Shown one piece after another: positions 7,202 to 17,206 of a stretch of 64,000 nucleotides of DNA. Every line of letters begins with the position of its first letter. Positions within the stretch are counted from its first letter, which is position 1. The stretch is from Hydractinia symbiolongicarpus (Eukaryota; Cnidaria; Hydrozoa; Anthoathecata; Hydractiniidae), in the NCBI RefSeq assembly GCF_029227915.1, contig NC_079883.1, positions 18,850,001 to 18,914,000 on the forward strand. Reading direction: 5' to 3'. The notes below the pieces were generated by a model that had not been told where the DNA came from, did not search any database, and saw only the letters and a list, made by a program, of their open reading frames with translations. The translations under genes and the position numbers were made by a program.

Positions 7202-8524
7202 TTACTTCCATAATTTAGATATCTCGCGCTTTTCTTCCTCATCTACACACCAATTCCAAAATCGATCCGGATGCCACGCCACCGGTAGTACCTCATTCCA
7301 TAGTTTTGCATAAATTTTACGCTTGTGATGATGTCGCAGCAATTCATCATGAATGACATCAAAACCACGCAGCAGTACAGCAATCTCGCTGTGACCATTG
7401 CGAGCTGCAAGTCTCATGGCCAAATCAAATTCTGTCGCACCCCACTCTTTGCACAGTTTAACAATCTCGATGTGACCATTGACAGCTGCACTTTCTAGAG
7501 CCCAATTAAACTCTGTCGCACCCCACTCTTTGAAGATCTTAACAATCTCAATGTGACCATTTTCAGCTGCACTTTCTAGAGCCCAATTAAAGTCTGTCGC
7601 ACCCCACTCTTTGAGAAACTGACTTTTCGTAACAGGATTGATGGTTTCAAACCGGGCGAGATTGTTACATGTTTGACCAAAATCACTTACGACAAGTATA
7701 TACGAGATAAAATGATAAAAAAATAGCAGGATTATATTAGTCCATTAGTCTCTACTACTGAAACTGACTTTCCGTAATAGGATTGATGGTTTCAAACCAG
7801 GCGGGGTTGTTACATGTATGAAAAAAATCGCTTACGACAAGTAAATACGAGATAAAATGATGAATAAAAATAGCAGCGGGATTGTAGCATGTTTGACCAA
7901 AATCGTTTACGACAAGTAAAAACGAGATATAATGATGAAAAAAATAGTAGCATTGTATTAGTCTACCAGTCTGTGCTACTGAAACTGACTTTCCGTAACA
8001 GAATTGATGGTTTCAAACCGGGCGTGATTGTAGCATGTTTGAACAAAATCGTTTACGACAAGTAAATTCGAGATAAAATGATGAAAAAATTAGTCCATTA
8101 GTCTCTACTACTGAAACTGACTTTTCGAAATAGGATTGACGGTTTTAAACGGACCATTTTCAGCTGCAAGGTTCATGGCCCAATCAAAATCTGTCGCACC
8201 CCACTCTTTGCACAGTTTAACAATCTCAATGTGACCATTTTCAGCTGCACGTTTCATGGGCCTATCAAAGTCTGTCGCACCCCATTCTTTGCACAGTTTA
8301 ACAATCTCGATGTGACCATTGACAGCTGCAATTTTCATGGCCCAATCAAAGTCTGTCGCACCCCATTCTTTGCACAGTTAAACAATCTCGATGTGACCAT
8401 TTTCAGCTGCAATTTTCATGGCCCAATCAAAGTCTGTCACACCCCACTCTTTGAACATCTTAACAATCTCAATGTGACCATTTTCAGCTGGAAGTTCCAT
8501 GATTGCATTCTTGAACCAACTCAT
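7202..8524 (-). pseudogene. Ankyrin-repeat protein gene, interrupted by a tandem-repeat insertion
   Basis: Reading from the ATG at 8524, several 33-35-residue repeats of the type AAENGHIEIVKLCKEWGATD are visible, followed after an interruption by more repeats and a unique C-terminal tail ending at 7202 (WNEVLPVAWHPDRFWNWC). Ankyrin repeats of this viral type bind host proteins. Two lesions are seen: a nonsense codon (Lys codon AAA to TAA at about 8380 in the third repeat) and insertion of a 146-bp-unit tandem repeat at about 7617-8150, with loss of about 20 bp of ankyrin sequence. The start has the same leader (TATAATAAAGAGAA) as the neighbouring gene, so it belongs to element A. It is non-functional as it stands. 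Confidence 0.75.
7617..8150. mobile_element. Short copy of a tandem-repeat cassette inside the ankyrin gene
   Basis: About 3.5-4 units of the 146-bp repeat that forms the long array at 28251-29895. The first unit carries the same variants as the first unit of the long array (a GCGAGATTG form) and the last unit ends with the same GACGGTTTTAAACGG form. It therefore looks like a mobile cassette with defined ends, not a random fragment. No target-site duplication is visible. Confidence 0.65.
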
Positions 8525-9640
8525 TTCTCTTTATTATAAGTACATTCAGACTTCAACTAACAACGGTCGCAATTTGAGTAGGGAATTTCCCTTTCTATTC
8601 AAACAGATTTACGCATGCGCGTTTGTTGATGTCAGCAGTTTTGTCGAGTGCCGTCATTTTTGATGATGTCAGCAAATTTGTTGAATATCACGTGACTTGT
8701 TTACGCATTTGAGGCATGATGAAATCTGTGACGTCACAGATGGTTTTTTCATGATATATTTTTATAAGGGTTTGACCGTGGAAAACCTTAAACGTACTTT
8801 AATTACCTCCCTACTCTAGCTTGTCTCATTACCATTTCCCCAGGTCGCCCAATTACACGCTACTCTTTCGTTCTTCTAGAACGGCAAGGACACTTGGTTT
8901 ACGCTACTCTTCTAATGGCAGAAGCGCTTTAAACTTTCCTTGATCCTTTCCCATAAAATAAACTACGGATAACTCAAATAATCGTAACTCAACCGATTTT
9001 TGGCCCCTTGAAGCCAAGTGCTAACTCGAACATTTTACTCAAGATATATATTAGATAAATATCAAATTTTAAATTCATAACTTCTTGTCACCTCTTAACA
9101 TAATATGAATCCAAGTATAAAGTATATATTTATATGTCACAGACGATGTTAATAGTTTGTGTACATCGTCTCGGCATATGATAGAATAGTGAAATGTTGT
9201 GCAATAGTAATCCAAATAGGCGATATTTTGATGTAGCAGATATTTTCTACACATTGCATCTGCCCTACCAAGACTTGAACTTAAATTTCCTAAATTTTGT
9301 AGGTGTCGTACATTAGACGATCAAAGCCTTGTTATACATTTCAAAGTATTGTTGAAAACCAATTTTCCCCTCTTGTGATTGTATCCAGAATTTTTTAGTG
9401 CAGTTTCGTAGTATGGGTCAGATTCGTTAAATATAGCTTCATTTGATGATAGATTTGATAAACGTGTTTCAATGGATGATGGGATTTGTTTTATAACATT
9501 TGGCGGGTGGTTTCAATTCTTTGTGGACATAGTGTGTCTCGTTGTCAGGTTTGCGATACGGACTGTATGTGGAATCAGTAAGGTTTAGTGTAAGATTGAG
9601 TTAGTTGATAATTTTCATGTTGCATTGAATTGAACGAGCC
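8525..9640. other. Non-coding, AT-rich stretch between elements A and B
   Basis: No convincing gene. The stretch 8585-8760 contains repeated GATGTCAGCA and GTGACGTCAC motifs typical of dispersed repeats. Stops occur in all frames elsewhere. Confidence 0.5.
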
Positions 9641-9777
9641 GGTGTTCAAATATGTACCGGATCATATAAAGACGCAGGACATGTGCAACAAGGCCGTGGA
9701 AAGGAATCCCGGTGCGCTCAAATATGTACCAGATTGGTTCAAGACACAAGACATGTGCAACAAGGCCCTTGAGTAGA
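9641..9777 (+). pseudogene. Fragment encoding two copies of a KTQDMCNKA-type repeat
   Basis: An open frame of about 45 codons, without a start, holds two copies of a repeat of about 30 residues (core YVPD..KTQDMCNKA) and ends at a TAG. Longer proteins made of this repeat are, from memory, found in virus-derived regions of cnidarian genomes. Function unknown. It marks the outer edge of element B. Confidence 0.5.
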
Positions 9778-9896
9778 AGGCCTTCCCCAGACTGGAGGCG
9801 CCTCGTCAGATTTGGGGGCGACTTGACGCAGGAAGGAAGTTTTAGGGTTGGATTGAAACGTTAACTTACAACCTTGTGGTAAGATACTATATTAAA

Positions 9897-10082
9897 ATGT
9901 GCATCAGCTGTCAGAGAAAATTTAATATATTGGGAAGTGCAGTAGCCATGACTTTTATAACCGGTATTGGTATCTCCCTGCCGCTAATAGCGTTGGCCCT
10001 GGCATTACAAGAATCAGAGGAGAGGGTGAATGAATGGAGGATTAAGGACCTAAGGGATCGTCTTTATACCTTAGAATCATAA
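9897..10082 (+). CDS. Small single-pass membrane protein, element B
   Basis: This 61-residue protein has an N-terminal CISC motif, one hydrophobic segment (about residues 12-36, including AMTFITGIGISLPLIALALA) and a charged C-terminal helix. I chose the Met at 9897 because ATTAAAATG surrounds it; an in-frame Met lies 7 codons upstream. Unknown family. It is followed after 5 nt by the Cys-rich frame at 10088. Confidence 0.45.
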   Translation: MCISCQRKFNILGSAVAMTFITGIGISLPLIALALALQESEERVNEWRIKDLRDRLYTLES

Positions 10083-10087
10083 GATTA

Positions 10088-10294
10088 ATGGAACAATGTA
10101 ACGACTGTGAACGTATGTTGGATGCGTACGACAGGTGCACCTGTGGTCGGAGGTTCGTGGTAAGCGGTAAAATGTTATGCTGGTACTGCTACCATGAATA
10201 TATCACATATAATGGAGGTGGCTGCGTATGTACGATGACATGCAATTCTCTGGGATCGTTTAAACTTTCAATAAAACAAGATGCTACGATTTGA
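10088..10294 (+). CDS. Cys-rich zinc-ribbon-like small protein, element B
   Basis: The 68 residues contain ordered cysteine pairs (CNDC, CTC, CWYC, CVC), a layout typical of zinc ribbon or RING-like proteins. No family is recognised. The 3' end overlaps the start of the next gene by 14 nt, consistent with compact virus-like packing. The N-terminal half looks more conserved-like than the tail, which may be out of frame. Confidence 0.45.
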   Translation: MEQCNDCERMLDAYDRCTCGRRFVVSGKMLCWYCYHEYITYNGGGCVCTMTCNSLGSFKLSIKQDATI

Positions 10295-10859
10295 GAATAA
10301 GCTTGTCAAGCCTAAATTATTCTACTCATTTACTGCTACCCTTACAGACATCAACGATATCAATGTGGACTACCTGACGGTGTCGGATCCTATTCCTGCC
10401 AATGGGGGTAAGGAGAATCGGTACATAGTAGGATACCATACACGAGACCTTGTGGTTGCCCTCAGGGTAAAAACACCCAAAATCTACTCCCAACATGGAG
10501 TCACACGGTATAACGCCAATGCAGTACCAGCAATGAGTCTCGATTTTGAAGAGTACCCCGATTGGGTTGCAAAGTATCGTCAAATCTGAAACAAAATCGA
10601 AGAGTTGATATCCGAGCAATTGACGACAGAGCCTGTGAAAAAGGACCGTTACGTGAACGCCAAGCTTAAATACTACAAGGATGCAATCACAACTAAAATC
10701 TACGGTATGCCGGTACCCCATGATGAACCCTGTCAAGCCAGTGCCATCCTAGCTATTTCATCGGTGTATGTGCAAGGTAAAAACTTCTACCCGCAGGTAC
10801 ATATCACGGAATGCCGGTACAAAGACTTCAAAAAGGAATGGTTGCTGAGTGAGGATTAA
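10281..10859 (+). pseudogene. Element-conserved protein of unknown function, split by an in-frame TGA
   Basis: Two frames, 10281-10589 and 10605-10859, are one gene of about 192 codons interrupted by TGA at 10587-10589; the codons between them continue in the same frame. Segments such as KTPKIYSQHGVTRYNA and SSVYVQGKNFYPQVHI look like a conserved, strand-rich protein. From memory, similar proteins accompany cnidarian virus-like elements, but I cannot name a function. The start is preceded by TCAATAAAACAAG. Because the other stops in element B are TAG and TAA as well as TGA, decay is likelier than recoding. Confidence 0.55.
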
Positions 10860-10900
10860 AAATAATATATAAAATTAAGGCTTATACTCAGGTGGTGACT

Positions 10901-11446
10901 CTAGGTACCGGATACATACTGCACAGATTGAAGTTTTTTTAAGACATCTTGCCTCCCTTCTTCCAGACCCTTGGCAACTAGCTGGGCACGCTCTTGTTCA
11001 CCGTTTTCCATTGCCCTTGATATGAGATCAATAATAGAGTTCAGTTTACCTTCCGGGAGTAGTCTTATACCTTCATGTTTCTTGGATTTGACACGGAGCC
11101 TTTTCGAGGCGTTCCGGAGACCAGCTTGACCTATTCCGGCTGCAATCGCGAGCCCCCCCCCCATGGCACAGGCCAAGGGGACCCCTAAACCTGAGGCCAT
11201 AGCCGCGATGCCAAGCGCGGATGTAATCACGCTCACGCCAAGAAGGCCATGGTCACAGAAGCGTACCCACGTATTATGCATTTTAAACTTCTTGGCAAGC
11301 CTGTTCCGCTCCTTGATTTCATCTCGTAGATATACCTCTATTTCCTCGATCTTTTCTAACCTAAAGACCTGTCCCTCATTCTGCATATCGGCGCCTTGTG
11401 AAGGTGCACTTGGTAAGTTTGGGTACAGCTTGGCTATGTCGCTCAT
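10901..11446 (-). CDS. Membrane-hairpin protein with coiled coil, element B
   Basis: Homologue of 5790-6455 in element A, 181 residues, starting MSDIAKLYPNLPSAP. The Met at 11446 is chosen over an upstream one at 11467 because AGAATAAAG directly precedes it and because it aligns with the element A start. The charged N-terminal helix and the two hydrophobic segments (ITSALGIAAMASGLG and a following alanine/glycine run) are kept. About 35 residues of the C-terminal helix and a short N-terminal insert are absent relative to element A. The frame is open, so this may be one of the few intact genes of element B. Confidence 0.6.
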   Translation of the reverse strand: MSDIAKLYPNLPSAPSQGADMQNEGQVFRLEKIEEIEVYLRDEIKERNRLAKKFKMHNTWVRFCDHGLLGVSVITSALGIAAMASGLGVPLACAMGGGLAIAAGIGQAGLRNASKRLRVKSKKHEGIRLLPEGKLNSIIDLISRAMENGEQERAQLVAKGLEEGRQDVLKKLQSVQYVSGT

Positions 11447-11448
11447 CT

Positions 11449-12120
11449 TTATTCTATGAATATGCACATAGCTGGGCCTGTGAACGAGACGTTCTTCTCA
11501 TGGTGGTAGACGTCTGTAAGCATAAACTCTAGACAGTCCGTCGAACCTTTCAGGGGTAGGTAAACCGGGGTGTCCGAGGACCAGCTTAGCATATCCCTTC
11601 AAGCGTTCAATTCTTTGGTGGGAAGCAGGGCCAGAATTTTAGACTTTTTACCATCAAGCAGGCAGTCGTCTTCTTCCAACTGCAGACAAACGAGTCTCAA
11701 CCTATGGTACACATCGGTCCTATAATAGGCATCGTGGTCACCGCTCGTGTAGTACTTTTTTGCGGGGTCGTAGGGTAGGCCCAGAAGCTCCTGTAGGGGC
11801 CTGTTAATCACCATCGTATAGCTATCACTGACACGGAGCCCACAGAGTCTATTTTTCAAGACAAAAAGCTTAATCTTGTCTTCCGCCTGGCTATTGACAA
11901 TAGTCGCGATATCCTCTATTCTGTACAAACCCTTCATAATCTCGATCCGAGTCACCCTCTGATCAGGCCCCACTTTACGTATGGTAAAGTCGTTATTACT
12001 ATACAGGTTCAGCCATGCAGGTCTAATACTGATGGATTTCAGAGCTATACGAGTGTTCTGTCCCAGATAGTCCTCAAATATCGTAGGCTTCTCGATATCG
12101 GTGATGTACAGTTGTTTCAT
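11449..12120 (-). pseudogene. Penton-like minor capsid gene with in-frame TGA, element B
   Basis: Homologue of 5121-5789. It starts at 12120 on the edge of the divergent palindrome, not at the upstream in-frame Met at 12303. A TGA at 11599-11601, with a 3-nt length difference next to it, interrupts the frame; the downstream part (IYLPLKGST-type segment and the VSF strand) continues in the same frame to a stop at 11449-11451, two nt before the next gene. Middle segments such as LQELLGLPYDPAKKYY are well conserved. Confidence 0.6.
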
Positions 12121-12137
12121 CCTTTGTTTAAGAAAGG
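12121..12137. promoter_or_regulatory. 17-nt near-palindrome between divergent start codons, element B
   Basis: CCTTTGTTTAAGAAAGG fills exactly the gap between CAT (12118-12120) and ATG (12138-12140). It pairs with one mismatch. The sequence differs from the element A palindrome while length and symmetry are kept. Confidence 0.55.
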
Positions 12138-13453
12138 ATGAACATATACTCACACAACCCCAAGGCAAAGTATAAAAGTAACAGGGGAGAATGGGCACTT
12201 GTGTTACAAATCTTGAGCCTGTATCAGGGCCTGTACGTGAGTACAGACTCGATATTGAGGTAACCTTCCCCCAATTTACCAAATATGCCATCTCCATTCC
12301 CACTAATCTGCTGAATGACCCTGTTAGGGTGGGTTGGACAGGGCAGGCGTTGGACTACTGGAATATCCAGGTTAATTTCGCTACCCATTGCGCAAGCACC
12401 GCATTAGGCATATCTGCCAAGCATCTTACCGGTTCCGTGCCCCTTGTCAACTCGATCTTTAAATTCCATGTCTATTACCACATGTGTCGTATCCTGGCAA
12501 GAATGAAGGTACCCATGCCCTATGCCGATGGGTTTTCTCAGTACAAAAACCCCTACTCAACCTCCGGATATGCACAGGTATGTAGGGAATACGGTGCAGA
12601 TGCCAACGCTTTATACAAATTCAAAGCAGTCATGTCGTCATTGACAAATGGTAGATGGTGGCCCCAAGTTGATGGGGACTGGTTCATCATCCCCACAAGT
12701 CAAGACCTGACATCAGAAGGTCTAACCAAATTGAGCGAGAGTATTAGGGTTTACGTGATCTTGTTACTGGGGTCCCAAGCAGGGCTAAAAGCATCTCTCA
12801 TCGGCTCTGGTACCGATAACTACACGGCAAGGCAGATCCTGTTGCAAAAATTTGAGGCCATGGTGCAACGTCTAGAGAATGCAGGGCATGACATCACCGA
12901 ATTTCAGAAGGTGTTGCAATATGCCCGAACTCCGGTAAATTTTGCCGTCATGGCCAGCGTGTACATGCTGCCTTCCGATATGAACCTGCGTATAGGAAAA
13001 ATTGTAGGGTATAACAACAATATCCTCATAGCACCTGCCAATGTAAACGTGGGGGTGCAGTTTGATGTGAACAACAAGCTTGTTCATACAGAAAGGGCTA
13101 TCAAACAACCACCCAAGCATACCATCAGGCACGTGGCAGCTTTCAGGCCACCCATACATACTACACCACTCAAGCATACTATCAAACCATCCATACATAC
13201 TACACCACCCAAGCATACTATCAAACCACCTATGCATACTACGCCTCCTATACCTCCTAAGCATGCTACACCTATTACACCTCCCATGCATACTCCCGAT
13301 CATACCATACAGGCTATACCACCGACACCTCCAAAACATACCATACCACCTACCATACCTGAACAACCCCCACAAAATCAAAACAAGGATACCAAGGCCG
13401 CATTAATAACGACAGGGGTTGTGATCATCATTGCCTACATCTGGCTTAAATAG
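12138..13453 (+). pseudogene. Long conserved element gene with Pro/His-rich stalk and C-terminal anchor, frameshifted near its 5' end
   Basis: The true start is ATG 12138 on the palindrome edge, matching the element A start (MNIYS). The frame is lost by about one missing base near 12250; the long open part resumes immediately and runs to 13453. Residues matching element A (GWTGQALDYWNIQVNF and following) are succeeded by about 120 residues absent in element A, then a stalk of repeated PPKHTI/PPIHTT units (about 13090-13370), and a C-terminal hydrophobic anchor (ALITTGVVIIIAYIW). This layout suggests a surface or tail-anchored structural protein. The unit repeats are also visible at DNA level. 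Function unknown. Confidence 0.6.
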
Positions 13454-13544
13454 GCTTATTTCCTCATATAGAGCACGATAAAACTAGAGGCTGCCGCGAT
13501 GGCCATGTACAGATGTTTTGCCGCGTATTCCACGACTGTTGTCG

Positions 13545-14310
13545 CTACCCAACCGTGCCTATAATCCCGGGTAATGCAACACCCACCTTACCTGCCAAGT
13601 ACTTTAAAATTTTACCCAATCTTTCCAGCTGCTTCTCAACTAAGCCTTTTCTTGCACCCGCTGCGGCACTTCCTCTTGCAGCACCCCCGGCGCTTCCTCC
13701 AGTAATGGAGAGTACAAAGGTGCTTATCAGTAGACCAATAGCAGGGACGATACTCGCTATAGTTATACCCTGCTCCTTAAACAAAATCTTAAGCTTCTCA
13801 AGCAGAGATGTGCTATCTTCAGCGATTTTCAACAGCGTGTCTTTGATGTGTCTCAGCTGGGGGTAAATGTCAGTGGATAGTATGCCATGAGCTTCCCTTA
13901 TGGCCTTCTTTTTATCGTTCATATCCTTAATCTCCTTCTTCACCTTTTCTATTTCCCCTTCAAGATTAGCTTATTGCCCTTCGTCTGTCCCAGCCTTCTG
14001 CTTCTCAAGTTTTTTCACCTTGCCCTCTGCCTTGTTAATCTCGCTGTCGTATAGAATCCTCTTGTTTTTGAAGCTTTTCAAGTTACCCCTTAATGTCTGA
14101 AGTTCGAGGTCAAGCCCTTTCTTTCACGTTCGGTGATGCCACTTTCATCAGGCCCAGTAAACGAAGTGTCTTGTATAAGGCTCTCCGTGGCATCTACAAA
14201 TTCATCGATCTCCTCTAAGGATTCCATCTCAATATTTTCGGTCTCGGCCTCCTAGCCAACGGTTTTTAAGGTACCATCTTGATTTGCAATCACTATTTCC
14301 TTGAAGGTTT
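13545..14310 (-). pseudogene. C-terminal half of the gene truncated in element A, with stops and a frameshift
   Basis: The open part (13545-13943) has a charged coiled coil followed by LKILFKEQGITIASIVPAIG and a hydrophobic LLISTFVLSITGG segment, then a glycine/alanine-rich linker and a basic helix. This EQGITI-plus-membrane-segment tail is, from memory, a recurring protein of cnidarian virus-like elements. Upstream the same protein continues through a TAA (13971-13973), a frameshift near 14115-14125 and a TAG (14252-14254) into an acidic linker, where it stops matching at the junction with the capsid fragment. The N-terminal domain, retained in element A at 4094-4537, is missing here. Confidence 0.55.
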
Positions 14311-14325
14311 TTGCCGCAAAGCGTT

Positions 14326-15135
14326 GCCGCACGTGGCAACACTTTTTGCGTGCCCCTGGCAAAAATGTTTGAGTTGACGAGAGATTTGCCCTTTTATCCG
14401 GCAGAGCTACGTGACAGATTGCAGTTTGTCCTGCATTTCGCGTCTTACGGTGACGTGATCAAAGATGCAGGGACAGCAGCCTCGGGGTCTACCGCGGCCA
14501 AGGCAGCCGATGCTGCCTACAAAATCACCAACATCAAGCTAGAGTTTGATAAGATCACTCACGAAGCCCTCGCGAGTGCTATGATATCAAGGTATAGTCG
14601 TCTCGCTTTGCCATATGAGAGAATACTCCGTAGCAAGGTCGTTACCATGAGAAAAGCAGATACCTCATACAACCTCCAAATCGACACCCCCGCAAAGAGT
14701 TTGAAAGGCGTGTTGCTATTTTTCATAGATCTTGAAAAAGTGAAGGCTTATGCCGGTGTCAACGAGGTGTTCTACAATCTAAAAATTGAGCAGATTAGCG
14801 TCACCGTTGAGGGAAAACCTAATGAGTTGTACTCTCATGCGATGCTTCCCAAGGATCATTTGGAGCAAATCGTGAACCTCTTTGGTAGTCACGACTCGAA
14901 TGTGACCATCGGGCAATTCTTTAATGAATGCTACGCCCTATTCGTTGATTTCCGGGCCTCTCACGAGGACAGTCTGCATGGTTCTGGAAGGCCTCTACAA
15001 CGCCTGAGTGATGGCGTAACCCTCCACATGACCAAAAAAGTCGACGGAACCGGGGATTTTAGATGCTATGTTTACCTCCTGCAGGACGCGCAGTTGAATA
15101 TACTTAATGGTAGGTTTCATTCTGTGGAGTATTGA
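14326..15135 (+). pseudogene. Major-capsid-like gene, N-terminal third deleted, element B
   Basis: About 270 residues match the last 62 percent or so of the element A capsid-like protein, starting at the NTFCVPLAKMFELTRDLPFY segment. The first 165 or so residues are gone. Head-to-head with it, the N-terminal half of the neighbouring minus-strand gene is also gone, so one deletion across the divergent start region explains both losses. The remaining frame is open to the stop at 15135 but has no start motif; the first few codons of the open frame (from 14311) are not homologous. Confidence 0.65.
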
Positions 15136-15146
15136 AATAAAGAGAG

Positions 15147-15545
15147 ATGGCTACAATCGCTGTCTTTATCGCAGGGGCAGCTATAAATGCACTGGCATTT
15201 TCAGGGACAAATTTTCTATTCAGTAAGCTCTCAGGGCACGGTGAAGCGGAGCGCAGGCTTCACGATGAAGCCGTTGAAAAGCTCAATGCGGCCCAGGCCC
15301 AGTAGATCAGGCTTAGGCAAGATAAGTTAGATTGGTTCACCAGGCAGAGAGAGATGCAGCTAAAAGCCGGCAAAAGTCTAAAAGAATTGGACGACGATAT
15401 GTATCAGTATTATATTGCTTCAGAGAAGAAGGCCCCGCAATTGAAAGATTTTTACGTACCCTCGAAGCAACAACAAGGGGGCGAATTGACGTTCGTCCTT
15501 GGCTCCTTATCCCTACTAGGCTTTGTTGCCTATAAGTATTTGTAA
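15147..15545 (+). pseudogene. Small two-membrane-segment protein with in-frame TAG, element B
   Basis: Homologue of 2368-2769. GAAATAAAGAGAG precedes the start. The N-terminal hydrophobic segment, charged middle and C-terminal segment (LTFVLGSLSLLGFVAYKYL) are all present in one frame, interrupted by TAG at 15303-15305 in the coiled-coil part. Confidence 0.65.
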
Positions 15546-15560
15546 GAACGCGTTTTTGAC

Positions 15561-16516
15561 ATGTCGAAAGACATGTCAAAAGCATCACATATCGTTACGG
15601 AAGAAGAGGCGGAGAAATTAGGCCAAGTTTACTATACCCCGGAACACCTGTGGACCGGACGGAAAGCTATCAAATTACTCGCGAAGGAGAGCGGTCTCTC
15701 CAAAAAGCTAGTAACTCATTGGCTATCCAGGCAGCTCTTGTGGCTGAGACACATCAAGGGTCCAAAGCGTATAGACTACCCTCATTTTACCATTAAGAGG
15801 CCTAACGAGATGCATCAATTCGATCTACTGTACATGCCACATGACAAGCTATATGGTAGGACCTACAAATATATTCTGACAGGTATTGACGTTGCCTCAC
15901 GTTACAAAGTAACAAGATCCCTGCGGACGAAGAAAGCTAGCGAGGTCGCGGGTATGATCCAAGATATTTACAAGGCAGGACATTTATACTACCCCAAAAC
16001 CTTTCAATGCGACAATGGTTCGAGTTTAAATCAGATGTAACCAAGCTGCTAGAAGGAAAAGGTGTGGAGATTAAACGGGCTACCACAAAATATCATGATA
16101 CGTTTACGGCCTTTGTAGAGTCCTACAACAAAGCTCTCGTCGAAAGACTCTTCAAGCCTCAGGATGCGCAAGAGCTGGTCTCCGGGGAGCCTAGCTCCAT
16201 TTGGGTCAAGCACCTGTATACAATTGTCAAAAGTCTGAACAATGCCAAGACTGCAATGATAAACATGAAGCCCAACAAGGTCATTAAGCTCGAGGAGATA
16301 TTGCTCGCGAAAAGCGAAGAATATCCCGAGGAGAAACCCCTGCCCGGGGATGGGCTGTACTTGTACCTACCGTATTGTAGCGGGTACCGTATTGTAGCGG
16401 GTAGCCGTGTTTTATACTATTTGAAAGACGATCCCGAAAGAAGCTTTGTTTCGGAGGAGTTGATGCTTATTCCGGAGGATGTTCAAGTACCGCCAGATGT
16501 TATCAAGGAATGGTAA
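15561..16516 (+). pseudogene. DD35E integrase, frameshifted at the second catalytic Asp, element B
   Basis: Homologue of 1301-2344. Two overlapping frames (15561-16040 and 16007-16516) meet at about 16018, just after FQCDNG, where one base has been lost or gained. The first aspartate (HQFDLLYM) and the glutamate (FVESYNK) are kept. A direct repeat of about 18 bp (TACCGTATTGTAGCGGGT) occurs at 16370-16405 in the C-terminal region, where element A has its 40-residue insertion. It is not functional without frameshifting. Confidence 0.7.
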
Positions 16517-17015
16517 AATGCTTTCACGAGTTCCTCTAGGTCATCAAAATCTATTTCGTCATCCTCGTCATCATCATCTTCATTTGGATCCCTTACATAG
16601 TCCAAATGAAGGTTGGGTGTAGAACGGGTACCCATAGACGATGACATTAGGCTCATTCTCCAAATCAATATCGACTAGACGATCATCTGGTATCGGAAAG
16701 TTGAGTATATCGCCTATTGTTGCGATATCAGCCGATAGCCTCAAGTCCTTATCCTTGACGATAACAGAGTGCCCCATAGTTTTTCTCTTTAGCCGCAACG
16801 ATATAGAGTCCCAGACGTTCAATATCATCCTCGAGATCATCATCGATCACGCTTCTTGCAAATGTACCCCGTGCTTTTTCGCCCGACGCTACCCTGTGTA
16901 AAAGATCTTCGTCCGTGGGGTATTCAAAACCTTCGTAGTATACTCCACCTCGATACCTAAAATTTTCCAGGAGGTGGGGCAATATCCAGCCACTGATCCT
17001 GCCTTGATACAGCAA
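16483..17015 (-). pseudogene. Element B gene of unknown function with two frameshifts
   Basis: Three minus-strand frames in succession (from 17015, then about 16780, then about 16630) read as one protein: an N-terminal part with ISGWILPHLLENFRYRGGVY, a middle with GHSVIVKDKDLRLSADIATI and DLENEPNVIVYG, and an acidic C-terminal tail (DPNEDDDDEDDEIDFDD). Each junction needs a frameshift. The 3' end overlaps the integrase 3' end, tail to tail. No function is recognised. Confidence 0.5.
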
Positions 17016-17131
17016 TGTAGCACAGGTACCTGAATATTGTAGTTGATTGTAAATTGATTCCTTTGTACATAGGCTTCCCTCTTTTAGATATTTCAGTTCC
17101 TTTTAACATAATACAGCTGAAAGGGTCAATA

Positions 17132-17155
17132 GTGAGGGGTTGGGAACCCCCTCAC
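17132..17155 (-). terminator. Hairpin downstream of the 17207 gene remnant
   Basis: An 8-bp stem (GTGAGGGG / CCCCTCAC) with an 8-nt loop. A second inverted repeat (TAATTTTTA / TAAAAATTA, 17164-17198) lies next to it. Both are just past the 3' end of the minus-strand remnant. Confidence 0.4.
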
Positions 17156-17206
17156 CTTTGCCTATAATTTTTACTACCCGCAAGAGTATTAAAAATTAGC
17201 GTCTGC

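Noticed and set aside
7617-8150. CRISPR array
   Set aside because: Units of 146 bp are repeated as a whole, with no short repeat and unique-spacer pattern; the setting is a eukaryotic genome.
10587-15305. Possible stop-codon recoding in element B
   Set aside because: The in-frame stops are TGA, TAA and TAG, and frameshifts and deletions occur alongside. General decay explains them better.
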